The notes under the pieces are model-generated. The model was not told the origin of the DNA, ran no database searches, and saw only the letters and a list, made by a program, of their open reading frames with translations. A program made the position numbers and the translations under genes. From Paenibacillus mendelii (GTDB taxonomy: Bacteria; Bacillota; Bacilli; Paenibacillales; Paenibacillaceae), in contig NZ_JANHOF010000003.1 of the NCBI RefSeq assembly GCF_024498075.1, positions 682,001 through 746,000 on the forward strand: a DNA stretch of 64,000 nt, read 5' to 3'. Positions 8,414 through 16,982 of the stretch are shown one piece after another. Numbering within the stretch: the first letter of the stretch is position 1; each line of letters starts with the position of its first letter.

Positions 8414-8558
8414 GTCAGCGCTTGCAGCCTTCAGAAAATCAGCAGCATCAGCAGTAGCGTATGGCTTGGTAGCGGTCCGAGCTGATATCAGACTTCGTGC
8501 TCTAACGAGTCAACGGAACGGGTAACTGCGCGGATGATCCAATATCCGTCCAAGCTAC

Positions 8559-9410
8559 TTACTCGTCTCCATCTGAATTTGCCGTACCAGGATTCACGGT
8601 AGCCGCATTCGTAATGCTGTCCCGGTAAACGCCGGGAGCGATGCCGTATTGCTGCTTGAATACTTTGTGGAAATACGAATATTCCCCAAATCCGCAGTTC
8701 TCCGCGATCTGGTGAAGCGTCATGGATGTATACTTCATCCGTTCGAGCGCTGCCGATAAACGAACCTCGGTTGCATAGGTCATCATGGTCATGCCGGCAT
8801 GCTGCTTGAACAAGTGGACGGATCGTGATGTACTTAATCCGGCATACCGCGCGGCATCTTCGATTTTGAACCGGGTCGTTGCATTCTCTTCGATGTACCT
8901 CTTCATCCGCAGCACGGCGAATGGGGGACGAGCGCTAGGTACTTGCGTCTCCGTCACCGCTCTCTCCAAATACAGGCATAACGTTCGTAGCAAATAATCG
9001 CTAAGCTCATGATCCTCGCTCCCGGGCTGGCGCCGTTTCTCGACGATGAGATGCCGCCATAAGCCGAGCAGCTTCTCATCGGGATCGATATGGGCGAGCG
9101 ATGGTTTAGAGGAGCGCGCCCACCATTCATCGATCCACTCCCCTTCGCAATGGATGTAGTAATCTCCGCTGGCGATTGAAGCTTCTCTTCCCGCATTCGT
9201 ATGCTCTTTCACGTGAAGCTCATAAGTTGATCCGGGATCAAGAAGCAGCAGATCACCTGGCTGAAGCGATAATCGCCTTCCCTGTATGACCGCTTCGCTG
9301 CGTCCTTCGGTTTGAAGACGGAACAAGTAGGAGGTTAACCCATTGTTATGCTGATCATCAAACCGTTGGGTATGATAAGAGTAACCACAGGATAGGACAG
9401 CCGATTTCAT
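8559..9410 (-). CDS. AraC family transcriptional regulator
   Basis: A 283-residue protein with an N-terminal cupin-type sensing domain (about 20-110, with LQPGDLLLLDPGSTYEL) and a C-terminal double helix-turn-helix (about 170-265). The second HTH shows the AraC signature IAENCGFGEYSYFHKVFKQQYGIAP in two parts around residues 230-255. A GTG two codons upstream is possible, but AGGAGG lies 9 bases before the ATG at 9410 and only 3 before that GTG, so the ATG is preferred. It is divergent from the sugar isomerase and Gfo/Idh/MocA genes at 9.9-11.8 kb, which are its likely targets. Confidence 0.88.
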   Translation of the reverse strand: MKSAVLSCGYSYHTQRFDDQHNNGLTSYLFRLQTEGRSEAVIQGRRLSLQPGDLLLLDPGSTYELHVKEHTNAGREASIASGDYYIHCEGEWIDEWWARSSKPSLAHIDPDEKLLGLWRHLIVEKRRQPGSEDHELSDYLLRTLCLYLERAVTETQVPSARPPFAVLRMKRYIEENATTRFKIEDAARYAGLSTSRSVHLFKQHAGMTMMTYATEVRLSAALERMKYTSMTLHQIAENCGFGEYSYFHKVFKQQYGIAPGVYRDSITNAATVNPGTANSDGDE

Positions 9411-9442
9411 GTTCACGAACCTCCTGCAGCAAAATGATAGCC

Positions 9443-9466
9443 ATATAATCGATGTTGTAATTATAT
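9443..9466. promoter_or_regulatory. AT-rich inverted repeat in front of the AraC gene
   Basis: ATATAAT and ATTATAT (7 bp each) flank a 10-base centre just upstream of the AraC-type gene. It may hold its -10 region or an operator; there is no further support. Confidence 0.3.
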
Positions 9467-9569
9467 CGTTTATGTTCGTTTAAAGCCACTTCGTAGTAAG
9501 ATGTAGTCAAATCGGCAATGGTATGGGTTTGCTGCGCCGATGAAGAATCGCCGCGAGAGTCTGCCCGGG

Positions 9570-9793
9570 TGGGTGTTAAGCTGATGAACCAGTCGAGGCA
9601 TACGCCAGCCCAGCTGGTGTTAAGCTGATGAACCAGTCGAGGCATACGCCAGCCTAGCTGGTGTTAAGCTGATGAACCGGTCGCGGCATACGCCAGCCCA
9701 GCTGGTGTTAGGCTGATGAACCAGTCGAGGCATACGCCAGCCCAGGTGGCGTTATGCTGACGAGCCAGTCGAAGTATACGCCAGCCCTGGTCC
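9570..9793. repeat. Tandem array of a 44-bp repeat, five copies
   Basis: The marker TGTTAAGCTGATGAACC, with minor variants, starts at 9574, 9618, 9662, 9706 and 9750, always 44 bp apart. Each unit starts with TGGTGT or TGGCGT and ends with ACGCCA, so each can fold into a hairpin. The array ends 80 bp before the start codon of the sugar isomerase gene, inside the divergent regulatory region 9411-9873. The units lack spacers, so this is not a CRISPR array. Confidence 0.92.
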
Positions 9794-9873
9794 CTGGCGG
9801 GCGCGCATCGACGGTGCAAGGGCGACATGCATACGACGGGAATCCGAATGTATTTTAAGGAGAGTGACAATTC

Positions 9874-10647
9874 ATGAGAAGAATGGGTATTGGGTTGCAG
9901 TTATATACGCTGCGGGATGAAACGGCCGTCGATTTTGCCGGCACGCTGCGAAAGGTTGCGGAGCTTGGGTATGAAGGCGTAGAATTTGCCGGCTACGGAG
10001 GATTATCCGCGACAGAGATGCAAGAGCTGCTCAAGGAAACCGGGTTGAAGGCCGTTGGCAGTCATGTCGGCTTGGATCGTCTGCGTGCGGATCTGCAGGG
10101 TGAGATTGATTACCTGAAGGCGATCGGTGGCCGTTACATCATATGCCCTTGGGTATCCGAAACCGAGCGTGACCGGGTCGAGGACTGGGAGAAGCACATC
10201 GAGTTCTGGAAACACGTAGGTGCTGAAGTCCGCAAGCAGGGGCTGACGTTTGCTTATCATAATCACGATTTCGAATTTCATCTGCAGCTTAATGGCGAAT
10301 ATGTGTTTGATGCCATTTATTCTGCTTCGGCGCCGGAAGAGATTCAAGTTGAGATGGACGTATGCTGGGTTCAGTTTGCAGGACAAGACCCGATTGCCTA
10401 TATTCAAAAATATGCCGGCAGGCTGCCGCTCCTCCATTTGAAGGATTTCAATAAGGACTTGAACGGACAGATGGTAACACTGGAGCTTGGACAAGGCGTC
10501 GTACAGTTGAAGGATGTCATCGCGGCTGCTTCTGAAGCGAATGTGGAATGGCTTCTCGTCGAGCAGGACAACTGTCAGAACCCGCCGCTGCAAAGCGTGG
10601 CCAACAGCTTAAACTGGGTAAGACAGAATTATTTGACGCTCTTATAG
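9874..10647 (+). CDS. Sugar phosphate isomerase/epimerase (TIM-barrel, xylose isomerase-like)
   Basis: A 257-residue protein of the AP-endonuclease-2/xylose-isomerase-like TIM-barrel family. It begins with GIGLQLYTLRDE and contains the metal-ligand strands AYHNHDFEF (near residue 130), VEMDVCWV (near 167) and LLHLKDFN (near 190), ending with WLLVEQD. These His, Asp and Glu residues bind a divalent metal in sugar isomerases, epimerases and inosose-type dehydratases. Such genes usually sit next to Gfo/Idh/MocA dehydrogenases, as here (next gene 108 bp downstream), and the two are thought to work on keto-sugars or inositols. GGAGAGTG supports the start. The substrate is unknown. Confidence 0.87.
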   Translation: MRRMGIGLQLYTLRDETAVDFAGTLRKVAELGYEGVEFAGYGGLSATEMQELLKETGLKAVGSHVGLDRLRADLQGEIDYLKAIGGRYIICPWVSETERDRVEDWEKHIEFWKHVGAEVRKQGLTFAYHNHDFEFHLQLNGEYVFDAIYSASAPEEIQVEMDVCWVQFAGQDPIAYIQKYAGRLPLLHLKDFNKDLNGQMVTLELGQGVVQLKDVIAAASEANVEWLLVEQDNCQNPPLQSVANSLNWVRQNYLTLL

Positions 10648-10755
10648 GTTGAGAATGGACACGACGGCGTTCATGGGCCTTGTACAAGCTGCTTGTCCCA
10701 ACCTTCAGGTTTACACCCTTTGTAGGTTAATAATCGATCAGGAGGTTCATTTCAT

Positions 10756-11775
10756 ATGTCTAAAGTTAAAGTGGCTGTCATCGGCTGTGGTTCGATTTCA
10801 AGGTTTCGCCATATTCCGGAATACGCGGATAATCCGAACGTGGAGCTGGTTGCATTCGTCGATGTGGTTCCCGAGCGATCCCAGCAGTATGCAGAGAAGT
10901 ACGGTGCGAAGGCTTATACCGACTATAAACAAATGCTTGAGCTCGAGAAGCCGCATGCGGTCAGCGTCAATCTGCCTAATGCCCTTCATGCTCCCGTCGC
11001 GATCGACGTGGCGAACGCGGGCGCGCATGTTCTAGTAGAGAAGCCGATGGCGGCAACTGAAGAAGAAGCGTTAGCGATGATCGAAGCCGCAAAGAACAAT
11101 AACGTGTTCCTCATGGTGGGTCATAATCAGCGACTTATGCCTCCGCACGTGAAGGCGAAGGAAATCCTGGAAACCGGCGTTCTTGGAAGAGTGCTTACCT
11201 TCCGGACGTCATTCGGCCACCCTGGACCTGAGGGCTGGAGTGTAGATGGGCGCAACAGCTGGTTCTTCAACAAGGAAGAAGCCGTCATGGGCGCTATGGG
11301 GGATCTGGGGGTTCACAAGTCCGATCTGATCCGGTATCTGTTGAATGACGAAGTATCGGAAGTAGGCGCCTTTATCGGCACCCTGCATAAGGATGGAACG
11401 GAAGTCGACGATAATGCGACATGCTTGCTGCGGATGAAGAGCGGAGCAATCGGCTCTTTAGTGGCCAGCTGGACCTATTACAAAGGCGAAGACAACAGCA
11501 CGTTGCTCTGGTGTGAGAATGGCGTCATGAAAATCGGTACGCATCCGGATGATCAAGTCATTGTCGAGCTTCGCAACGGTTCGGTGGAGAAATATAAAGT
11601 GGGCGCAATTTCGACGAACGACAAACAAGAGTCCAGCGGTGTTATCGATGCGTTCATCGATTCGATCGTAACGGGAAATCCTCCAAGCATCTCCGGCGAA
11701 GAGGGCTTGAAGTCGCTTAAGGTCATATTAGCCGCTTTCGAGTCGCAAGCCACCGGCCAAATCATTAAGCTTTAA
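10756..11775 (+). CDS. Gfo/Idh/MocA family oxidoreductase
   Basis: A 339-residue NAD(P)-dependent dehydrogenase. The Rossmann motif is VIGCGSISRFRH near residue 8. The family motif EKPMAATEEEA carries the catalytic-site Lys-Pro near residue 97, and MGDLGVHKSDLIRYL has the His expected in the substrate site near 180. A GGAGG lies 11 bases before the ATG. It follows the isomerase/epimerase gene and is closed by a strong terminator, so the two probably form an operon under the divergent AraC regulator. The substrate is not identifiable from sequence. Confidence 0.88.
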   Translation: MSKVKVAVIGCGSISRFRHIPEYADNPNVELVAFVDVVPERSQQYAEKYGAKAYTDYKQMLELEKPHAVSVNLPNALHAPVAIDVANAGAHVLVEKPMAATEEEALAMIEAAKNNNVFLMVGHNQRLMPPHVKAKEILETGVLGRVLTFRTSFGHPGPEGWSVDGRNSWFFNKEEAVMGAMGDLGVHKSDLIRYLLNDEVSEVGAFIGTLHKDGTEVDDNATCLLRMKSGAIGSLVASWTYYKGEDNSTLLWCENGVMKIGTHPDDQVIVELRNGSVEKYKVGAISTNDKQESSGVIDAFIDSIVTGNPPSISGEEGLKSLKVILAAFESQATGQIIKL

Positions 11776-11802
11776 TAGGCAGTGCTTACTCTGTTTTTCA
11801 TC

Positions 11803-11849
11803 AATAAGCCATCCCCAGAGTCCAATAATGACTCTGAGGGTGGCTTATT
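11803..11849 (+). terminator. Intrinsic terminator after the oxidoreductase gene
   Basis: AATAAGCCA...CAGAGT (11803-11821) pairs with ACTCTG...TGGCTTATT (11831-11849). It is a long, nearly continuous stem with a 9-base loop. Confidence 0.88.
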
Positions 11850-11910
11850 CTGCTATTATCCCTTGAAAAAGGTCGCTATTGAGATGTAATGTGTATTATA
11901 TAAAGAAATA

Positions 11911-11939
11911 TTGCACATTAAATAATTAAGGTGTACAAT
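11911..11939 (+). promoter_or_regulatory. Predicted sigma-A promoter of glpX
   Basis: TTGCAC (11911-11916) and TACAAT (11934-11939) are exactly 17 bases apart, in an AT-rich context 51 bp before the glpX ATG. Confidence 0.7.
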
Positions 11940-11990
11940 TTTCTCTAGCAAAGAAAGATATAAAAAGAGACACTGGGAGTGTGATTCGTA

Positions 11991-12959
11991 ATGGAACGCG
12001 AGTTGTCGCTAGAGATTGTAAGGGTGACGGAGGCGGCGGCATTGGCTTCCGCGCCATGGATGGGACGCGGGGACAAGAACGAAGCGGATGGAGCGGCTAC
12101 TTCGGCTATGCGTCTAATGTTCGACACGGTTTCGATTCAAGGGACTGTCGTGATCGGAGAAGGCGAGATGGACGAAGCGCCTATGCTATATATCGGAGAA
12201 AAAGTAGGCGGAGGCGACGGCCCGGAGGTTGATGTGGCTGTGGATCCTTTGGAAGGAACGGAAATCGTCGCTAAAGGGTTGAATAATGCGCTATCGGTTA
12301 TCGCCGTTGCACCGAAGGGCCAACTGCTTCATGCTCCTGACATGTACATGGAGAAGCTTGCGGTAGGTCCTGCTCTTCGTGGGTTACTTAGTATTACCGA
12401 CTCGCCGGAAGTGACCATCGCGAAAGCGGCCAAGGCTCTCGATAAGAATATTTCCGATCTTACGGTTGTTCTGCTGGATCGGGAGCGCCATGCTGAGCTG
12501 ATACAAACGCTTCGCAATATTGGCGTTAGAATTAAGCTGTTGTCCGATGGCGACGTTGTGGGTGCGATCGCGCCTTCATTCCCTGAAACGGGAATTGATT
12601 TATATATGGGCTCCGGCGGCGCTCCGGAGGGCGTATTGGCCGCGGCTGCTCTGAAGTGTCTGGGCGGCGAGCTGCAGGGCAGGCTCATGCCTGCTAATGA
12701 GGCTGAGTACGCCCGCTGCATAGAAATGGGAATAACCGATCCCCGGAAAGTATTAGTGATGGATGATATGATCGGTACGGGTGATGTTATTTTCGCAGCA
12801 ACGGGCATCACGCCCGGTGAATTTCTGAGCGGTGTGCGGTATTTGCCGGATCAGCGCGTAGAGACGCATTCGATCGTCATGCGTGCGAAGACGCAAACGG
12901 TAAGACATGTGCATGCTTCGCACTACTTGCCGAATAAATCATATTTGTTTCGGGGCTAA
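11991..12959 (+). CDS. glpX: Class II fructose-1,6-bisphosphatase
   Basis: A 322-residue class II FBPase, the usual length. It hydrolyses fructose-1,6-bisphosphate to fructose-6-phosphate in gluconeogenesis and needs Mn2+ or Mg2+. Visible motifs are the early [12 protein letters not shown] segment (about 26-37), [15 protein letters not shown] (about 57-71) and the metal-binding DPLEGT (about 84-89). The [15 protein letters not shown] segment lies near 205. The gene has its own good promoter and is followed after 57 bp by a CcpN-type regulator and YqfL, both also linked to gluconeogenic control. Confidence 0.93.
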   Translation: MERELSLEIVRVTEAAALASAPWMGRGDKNEADGAATSAMRLMFDTVSIQGTVVIGEGEMDEAPMLYIGEKVGGGDGPEVDVAVDPLEGTEIVAKGLNNALSVIAVAPKGQLLHAPDMYMEKLAVGPALRGLLSITDSPEVTIAKAAKALDKNISDLTVVLLDRERHAELIQTLRNIGVRIKLLSDGDVVGAIAPSFPETGIDLYMGSGGAPEGVLAAAALKCLGGELQGRLMPANEAEYARCIEMGITDPRKVLVMDDMIGTGDVIFAATGITPGEFLSGVRYLPDQRVETHSIVMRAKTQTVRHVHASHYLPNKSYLFRG

Positions 12960-13016
12960 CGCAGACTTGTCTAATGCGGTGGTTTCCGATTAAACTTAGG
13001 ATTGACAACGATTGGA

Positions 13017-13652
13017 ATGGAGTGGATCGACATCGAACTGACCGCGCGTCAACTTGACATCGTAAAACTTGTCAAAACGCATGCGCCAATAACGGGGGAC
13101 CAGATCGCCGAGATGCTCGGCTTGAGTCGGGCGACAATCCGATCGGACTTGTCGCTCCTGGTCATGCTGCATCTGTTAAGTGCCAAGCCGAAGGTCGGGT
13201 ATTTTCCCGGTGAATTGCATAAAGCCGAAGCGTCTACCCCCAACTGGATGGGAATATCCGTTAATCAAGTGCAGGGTATGCCTGTCATCGTGACAGGATC
13301 GCTATCTGTACATGAAGCGGTCGTGACGCTGTTCCTCGAGAATGCGGAGACGCTGACCGTTATTGACGATCAGAAGCGGTTTCTCGGTATCGTCACGGCC
13401 AAAGACATGCTGAAGCTGACGCTAGGCAATTCACAAGCCGGCTCAATGCCGGTCGGGATGGTCATGTCACGCCTGCCGGACATGGCGGCGGTAGGTCCGG
13501 AAGACCTCGTAGAGACAGTCGTACGTATCATGCTAGCGCATGGTCTTGACGGCGTGCCCGTGTTATCGCCGGAACGTGAAGTCGTGGGTTGGGTTGGAAA
13601 GACGACGATCTTGCGGCGGTTAATGGAAACGGCGGATGAGAGCCATGAATAG
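13017..13652 (+). CDS. ccpN: CcpN-like regulator: HTH plus two CBS domains
   Basis: The 211-residue protein has an N-terminal helix-turn-helix (about residues 8-60, ITGDQIAEMLGLSRATIRSD) followed by GYFPG and two CBS domains (about 75-130 and 140-200), the second ending near DGVPVLSPE. This is the architecture of CcpN, which in Bacillus subtilis represses gapB and pckA in glycolytic conditions and senses nucleotides through its CBS domains. The gene overlaps yqfL by 17 bp, as a coupled pair. A TTG at 13002 in the same frame is an alternative start. The Shine-Dalgarno is weak either way (AGGA at 12998-13001), and the ATG at 13017 is preferred. Confidence 0.87.
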   Translation: MEWIDIELTARQLDIVKLVKTHAPITGDQIAEMLGLSRATIRSDLSLLVMLHLLSAKPKVGYFPGELHKAEASTPNWMGISVNQVQGMPVIVTGSLSVHEAVVTLFLENAETLTVIDDQKRFLGIVTAKDMLKLTLGNSQAGSMPVGMVMSRLPDMAAVGPEDLVETVVRIMLAHGLDGVPVLSPEREVVGWVGKTTILRRLMETADESHE

Positions 13653-14508
13653 GGGGAAGCCGGGATTGGGACTGATCAATAATCAGAATCAGCATATATA
13701 TGTCTGCTCGGATGCTGTAGGTGAGACGGCAGAAGCCGTCGTCAAAGCGGCAATGCGGCAGTTTAAATTCAACCATATTAAACTAAAGCGCTACGGGCAT
13801 ATTAAACACGAGGATGAAATTATCGCCATCGTGGATGAGGCAGCCCGTACCGGCGGTTTTATCGCCTTTACACTCGTTCAGCCCGAGCTCTGCGAGATGA
13901 TGAAAGAGGAATCGATACGGCGCGGCGTGCGTGCGGTTGATGTCATGGGACCGATGATGCAGGCGTTCGTCGATACCTTTAACGATTCTCCGAAGCAGCA
14001 GCCTGGTCTATTGCATACGCTGGATGACGATTACTTTCGCAAGATCGATGCGATGGAGTTTGCGGTCAACTACGATGACGGCAAAGATATGCGGGGACTG
14101 CAGCTCGCGCAGGTCGTCCTGATCGGTGTATCCCGTACGTCCAAGACGCCTATATGCATCTACATGGCGCATAAGGGCGTCCGCGCGGCCAATCTGCCGC
14201 TAGTCCCCGAGATGAATGTGCCGTCGGAGCTGAAGGTAAGACCGGACGGTCTGATTATCGGACTTACGATGGATCCGGAGAAGCTCGCCTCCATCCGTTC
14301 CGAGCGGCTTATTGCGATGGGCTTGCCGCAAGGCTCCCGATACGCTTCGGTAGAACGGATCGAGGAAGAAATTGTGTTCGCGCAGAGTGTCATGAAGAAG
14401 CTTGGATGTGAGGTTATCGATGTCACGAACAAGGCTGTGGAGGAAACGGCCGGGCTGATTTTATCCCGAATTCCTGAGGGGATCTCTTCCTCCTCTTCTT
14501 CATTATAG
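13636..14508 (+). CDS. yqfL: Pyruvate, phosphate dikinase/PEP synthase regulatory protein (DUF299, YqfL)
   Basis: A 290-residue bifunctional kinase/pyrophosphorylase family protein. Its P-loop-like GVSRTSKTP is near residue 170, preceded by YVCSDAVGETAEAVV near residue 25, both typical of the family. Relatives phosphorylate and dephosphorylate PPDK or PEP synthase using ADP and phosphate. In B. subtilis YqfL modulates CcpN activity, and the two genes overlap here as there. The C-terminus ends in a run of seven serines, probably a disordered tail. No PPDK gene lies in the window. Confidence 0.92.
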   Translation: MRAMNRGKPGLGLINNQNQHIYVCSDAVGETAEAVVKAAMRQFKFNHIKLKRYGHIKHEDEIIAIVDEAARTGGFIAFTLVQPELCEMMKEESIRRGVRAVDVMGPMMQAFVDTFNDSPKQQPGLLHTLDDDYFRKIDAMEFAVNYDDGKDMRGLQLAQVVLIGVSRTSKTPICIYMAHKGVRAANLPLVPEMNVPSELKVRPDGLIIGLTMDPEKLASIRSERLIAMGLPQGSRYASVERIEEEIVFAQSVMKKLGCEVIDVTNKAVEETAGLILSRIPEGISSSSSSL

Positions 14509-14564
14509 GGAGTCGTAATCACACGAACGGTATAGAAGATTTGCACTTATTATGGAAGAGATAT

Positions 14565-14590
14565 GGTCAGCCAGGGTAATCTGGCTGGCC
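14565..14590. terminator. Terminator between yqfL and the AraC gene
   Basis: GGTCAGCCAG pairs with CTGGCTGGCC (10 bp with one G-T) around GGTAAT, and TGTTTGTT follows. It lies between convergent genes. Confidence 0.75.
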
Positions 14591-14645
14591 TGTTTGTTAT
14601 GTCTGGATCAGTGAAGATGAGGATGGCGGCAGGATGGACGAGAGT

Positions 14646-15575
14646 CTAGCGGAGCGGGTCTTTTCTATATGCGCCAGGCGCAAGACCAACCGCTTGCTTG
14701 AATGCCTTCGAGAAGTGGTGGATATCGGCAAAACCGCAATAGGCTGCAATTTCATCGATCCGAATATCGGAGGTTTCCAGCAGCTCCCGGGCATGGCGGA
14801 TTCTTAGATCACGCACATATTGATGAGGCGGAATACCGAATTCCTCCTTGAATTTTGCGCTGAATCGGGATGGAGACAAATTCGCTCTGCGTGCCATCTC
14901 CGGGACCGTAATCGGCTCAGACAGGTTGAAGGAGAAGAAGGAGGTAATCCAATTGAGCGGCTGCGGAGCGGCTTGCTCGGCTTTGGTCAGATCGGTATGG
15001 TCTTCCAGAACGATTAACAAAATTTCCGTGGCGAGCGATTGTGCGCGGAGCTGCATGATCGTGTCGCGGTGCTGCCAGCATTCAACCATCTCAAGTACCT
15101 TGTCCCGGAGCGCGATGGGCTGCTTCGGCTTCAAGCGGACCGGAATATGGATGCCTTGCAAATCATTCAACCTCGGCTGCAGCAGATGGGAATAGCTGCT
15201 CAAATCGGTTTGCCCGGCTCGGGTCGGAAAGCTGTTCTCGCGCTCGGGATTGTAGAACAGGTCAAAATGCGCGAAGGGCGTAATCGTATTCGAAACGCCC
15301 TCCAGGTCAGTCAGGCTGCCCGGTTGAATGAGACAAGTATCGCCGCTCTTCAGCGCATACTCGGTCCCATCGACACGAAACAAACATTCGCCCTCTTGGA
15401 TATAGACCAGCAAATAATCAAGCAGCCGCCGTTCGGGGCTATTCCAGGGCTTGCGTATAGCGAAGTCGCTTTGACGGATATAGGGTACGATGGGGGACTT
15501 GGCGATCAGTTCGGATAAATAGATGGGGAACAACCCCTTCACTAGACTTTCAAACAGTATAGTCGTTTTTGACAA
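14646..15575 (-). CDS. AraC family transcriptional regulator
   Basis: A 309-residue AraC-type activator with an N-terminal cupin domain (about 50-110: YIQEGECLFRVDGTEYALKSGD in two strands) and a C-terminal double HTH (about 205-305). The first HTH contains VPEMARRANLSPSRFSAKFK, and the second ends in IHHFSKAFKQAVGLAPGAYR. The frame opens with TTG at 15575, without a clear Shine-Dalgarno. A GTG at 15542 is another candidate, so the start is uncertain. It is divergent from the phytanoyl-CoA dioxygenase-like gene, the likely target. Confidence 0.83.
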   Translation of the reverse strand: MSKTTILFESLVKGLFPIYLSELIAKSPIVPYIRQSDFAIRKPWNSPERRLLDYLLVYIQEGECLFRVDGTEYALKSGDTCLIQPGSLTDLEGVSNTITPFAHFDLFYNPERENSFPTRAGQTDLSSYSHLLQPRLNDLQGIHIPVRLKPKQPIALRDKVLEMVECWQHRDTIMQLRAQSLATEILLIVLEDHTDLTKAEQAAPQPLNWITSFFSFNLSEPITVPEMARRANLSPSRFSAKFKEEFGIPPHQYVRDLRIRHARELLETSDIRIDEIAAYCGFADIHHFSKAFKQAVGLAPGAYRKDPLR

Positions 15576-15675
15576 AAGAATGAAGAGGGTTATGCAAAGC
15601 CGGGCGTGCTGATCTTTCCTATAATATAAGGGAAAACCGTTCCTAGATTTGATGGATAAAGGAGATTCGACTACG

Positions 15676-16509
15676 ATGCCCGATAATAAAGTACCGGCGG
15701 AGCTGCCGCTGTTGGATGAAGATTACGCGTTGACGCCGGAGCAAATCGCGTCTTACCAGGAGAACGGACATATTAAGCTGGATGGGGTCGCAGCCCCGGA
15801 TGAAATCGAGTGTTACGAGCCCGTTATCGCAGGCTATGTACGTCAGCACAATCATCACGATAAGCCGCTGCGGGAGCGGGATACGTATGGCAAAGCGTTC
15901 ATTCAAGTAGGAAATCTGTGGGAATTCAGCGAGGAAGCGGCGCGCTTCGTAATGGCGAGACGCTTCGCGAAGATCGCAGCGGAGCTGATGGGGGTAGAGG
16001 CGGTTCGAATCTATCACGATCAAGCATTATTTAAGGAGCCGGGAGGCGGTTTTACCCCCTGGCATCAGGATCAGCTCTATTGGCCGCTGGACTCGTCGAA
16101 TACGATTACGATGTGGATGCCGCTTGTCGACGTTTCCGAGGAAGTGGGCTCGATGACTTTCGTCGACGGCACGCACAAGCTTGGATATGTCAGCCGCCAG
16201 CTGATATCCGACGAGTCGCACAAGACGATCGGCTCCTATATTGAGGGCAAAGGGCTGGCGACTACGTCTTATGGTGCCTTGTCGGCGGGTGATGCGACAT
16301 TCCATGCGGGCTGGACGATTCACAGCGCTCCGGGCAATCCGACGGAGTCTATGCGGGAAGTAATGACGGTGATTTACTACGCGGACGGTACGCGCGCGCT
16401 TAATCCGGACAGCAGGGCGAGGGAAAACGACTTGAAGCGGTGGCTGCCCGGCGTCAATCCGGGTGAGCTTGCTGTCAGTCCGTTAAATCCGGTTGTTTAT
16501 CAGCGGTAA
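15676..16509 (+). CDS. Phytanoyl-CoA dioxygenase (PhyH) family protein
   Basis: A 277-residue Fe(II)/2-oxoglutarate-dependent oxygenase of the PhyH family. The iron-binding facial triad is visible as HQD of FTPWHQDQLYW (about residues 125-135) and the His of the later FHAGWTIHSAPGN segment (about 212-224). The Arg of SMREVMTVIY is the probable 2-oxoglutarate ligand. PhyH members hydroxylate very varied substrates, including ectoine, phosphonates and secondary metabolites. The open frame extends 27 bp upstream to a TTG, but AAAGGAGA lies ahead of the ATG at 15676. It is divergently paired with an AraC regulator and has no other partner. Confidence 0.85.
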   Translation: MPDNKVPAELPLLDEDYALTPEQIASYQENGHIKLDGVAAPDEIECYEPVIAGYVRQHNHHDKPLRERDTYGKAFIQVGNLWEFSEEAARFVMARRFAKIAAELMGVEAVRIYHDQALFKEPGGGFTPWHQDQLYWPLDSSNTITMWMPLVDVSEEVGSMTFVDGTHKLGYVSRQLISDESHKTIGSYIEGKGLATTSYGALSAGDATFHAGWTIHSAPGNPTESMREVMTVIYYADGTRALNPDSRARENDLKRWLPGVNPGELAVSPLNPVVYQR

Positions 16510-16619
16510 GCCTCTTACTTCCTAAAGACAGGTCCATTCATAAATTGGGGCCGACTCCAAGGCTTTACTTTGGAGCTAGCTCATTTGATCATTAAAATTG
16601 TGTTTGCATTGAAATGTAC

Positions 16620-16685
16620 AAAGAAATCGCGCTTTGGAATGGCTGGGTCATACCTCCATTTTCCCAAAGGCGATTTCTTTTTTTT
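16620..16685 (+). terminator. Strong intrinsic terminator after the PhyH gene
   Basis: AAAGAAATCGC-g-CTTTGG pairs with CCCAAAG-GCGATTTCTTT in a long imperfect stem, followed by eight T. It lies 110 bp after the PhyH stop codon. Confidence 0.8.
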
Positions 16686-16727
16686 GATTTTGGGCATATT
16701 TTTCCCGAAACCGATAAAGAAAAAAGA

Positions 16728-16843
16728 GGATATATCTGCTGTAGGAGCGATAGCGTTTGCCTTTGGAATCGTGAAATCACCTTGATGCGAGTTTACCTAT
16801 TCCAATTTCACGATTCCAACAGCAACCGGAAGGAGATATATCC
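16728..16843. repeat. Nested long inverted repeat of unknown role
   Basis: The outer arms are GGATATATCT and AGATATATCC, the middle arms GCTG and CAGC, and the inner arms TTGGAATCGTGAAAT and ATTTCACGATTCCAA, a perfect 15-bp inner stem around 27 bases. The element sits between the PhyH terminator and the kduI promoter and has no convincing reading frame. It could be a MITE-like remnant or a structured RNA. The rest of 16510-16908 shows nothing recognisable. Confidence 0.6.
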
Positions 16844-16908
16844 CCAAGATTAATGATCGATACGATTTACAAAGTGGAAGTTTCACTTATGGGAAGCCCT
16901 TTTTGTGA

Positions 16909-16937
16909 TTGACCACAATTACTAAATGGAGTAATAT
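16909..16937 (+). promoter_or_regulatory. Predicted sigma-A promoter of kduI
   Basis: TTGACC (16909-16914) and TAATAT (16932-16937) have a 17-base spacer. Transcription would start near 16944, leaving about a 40-base leader before kduI. Confidence 0.65.
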
Positions 16938-16982
16938 GAACGTAAATAAACGCATTTGAACTTAAAAGGAGATGTTAGTCCA

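Noticed and set aside
9570-9793. CRISPR array
   Set aside because: The 44-bp units follow each other without unique spacers, and no cas genes are near. The same applies to the 114-bp array at 7494-8413.
16614-16853. Small protein genes in the PhyH-kduI gap
   Set aside because: The open frames lie across two inverted repeats, have no Shine-Dalgarno and no coding-like composition.
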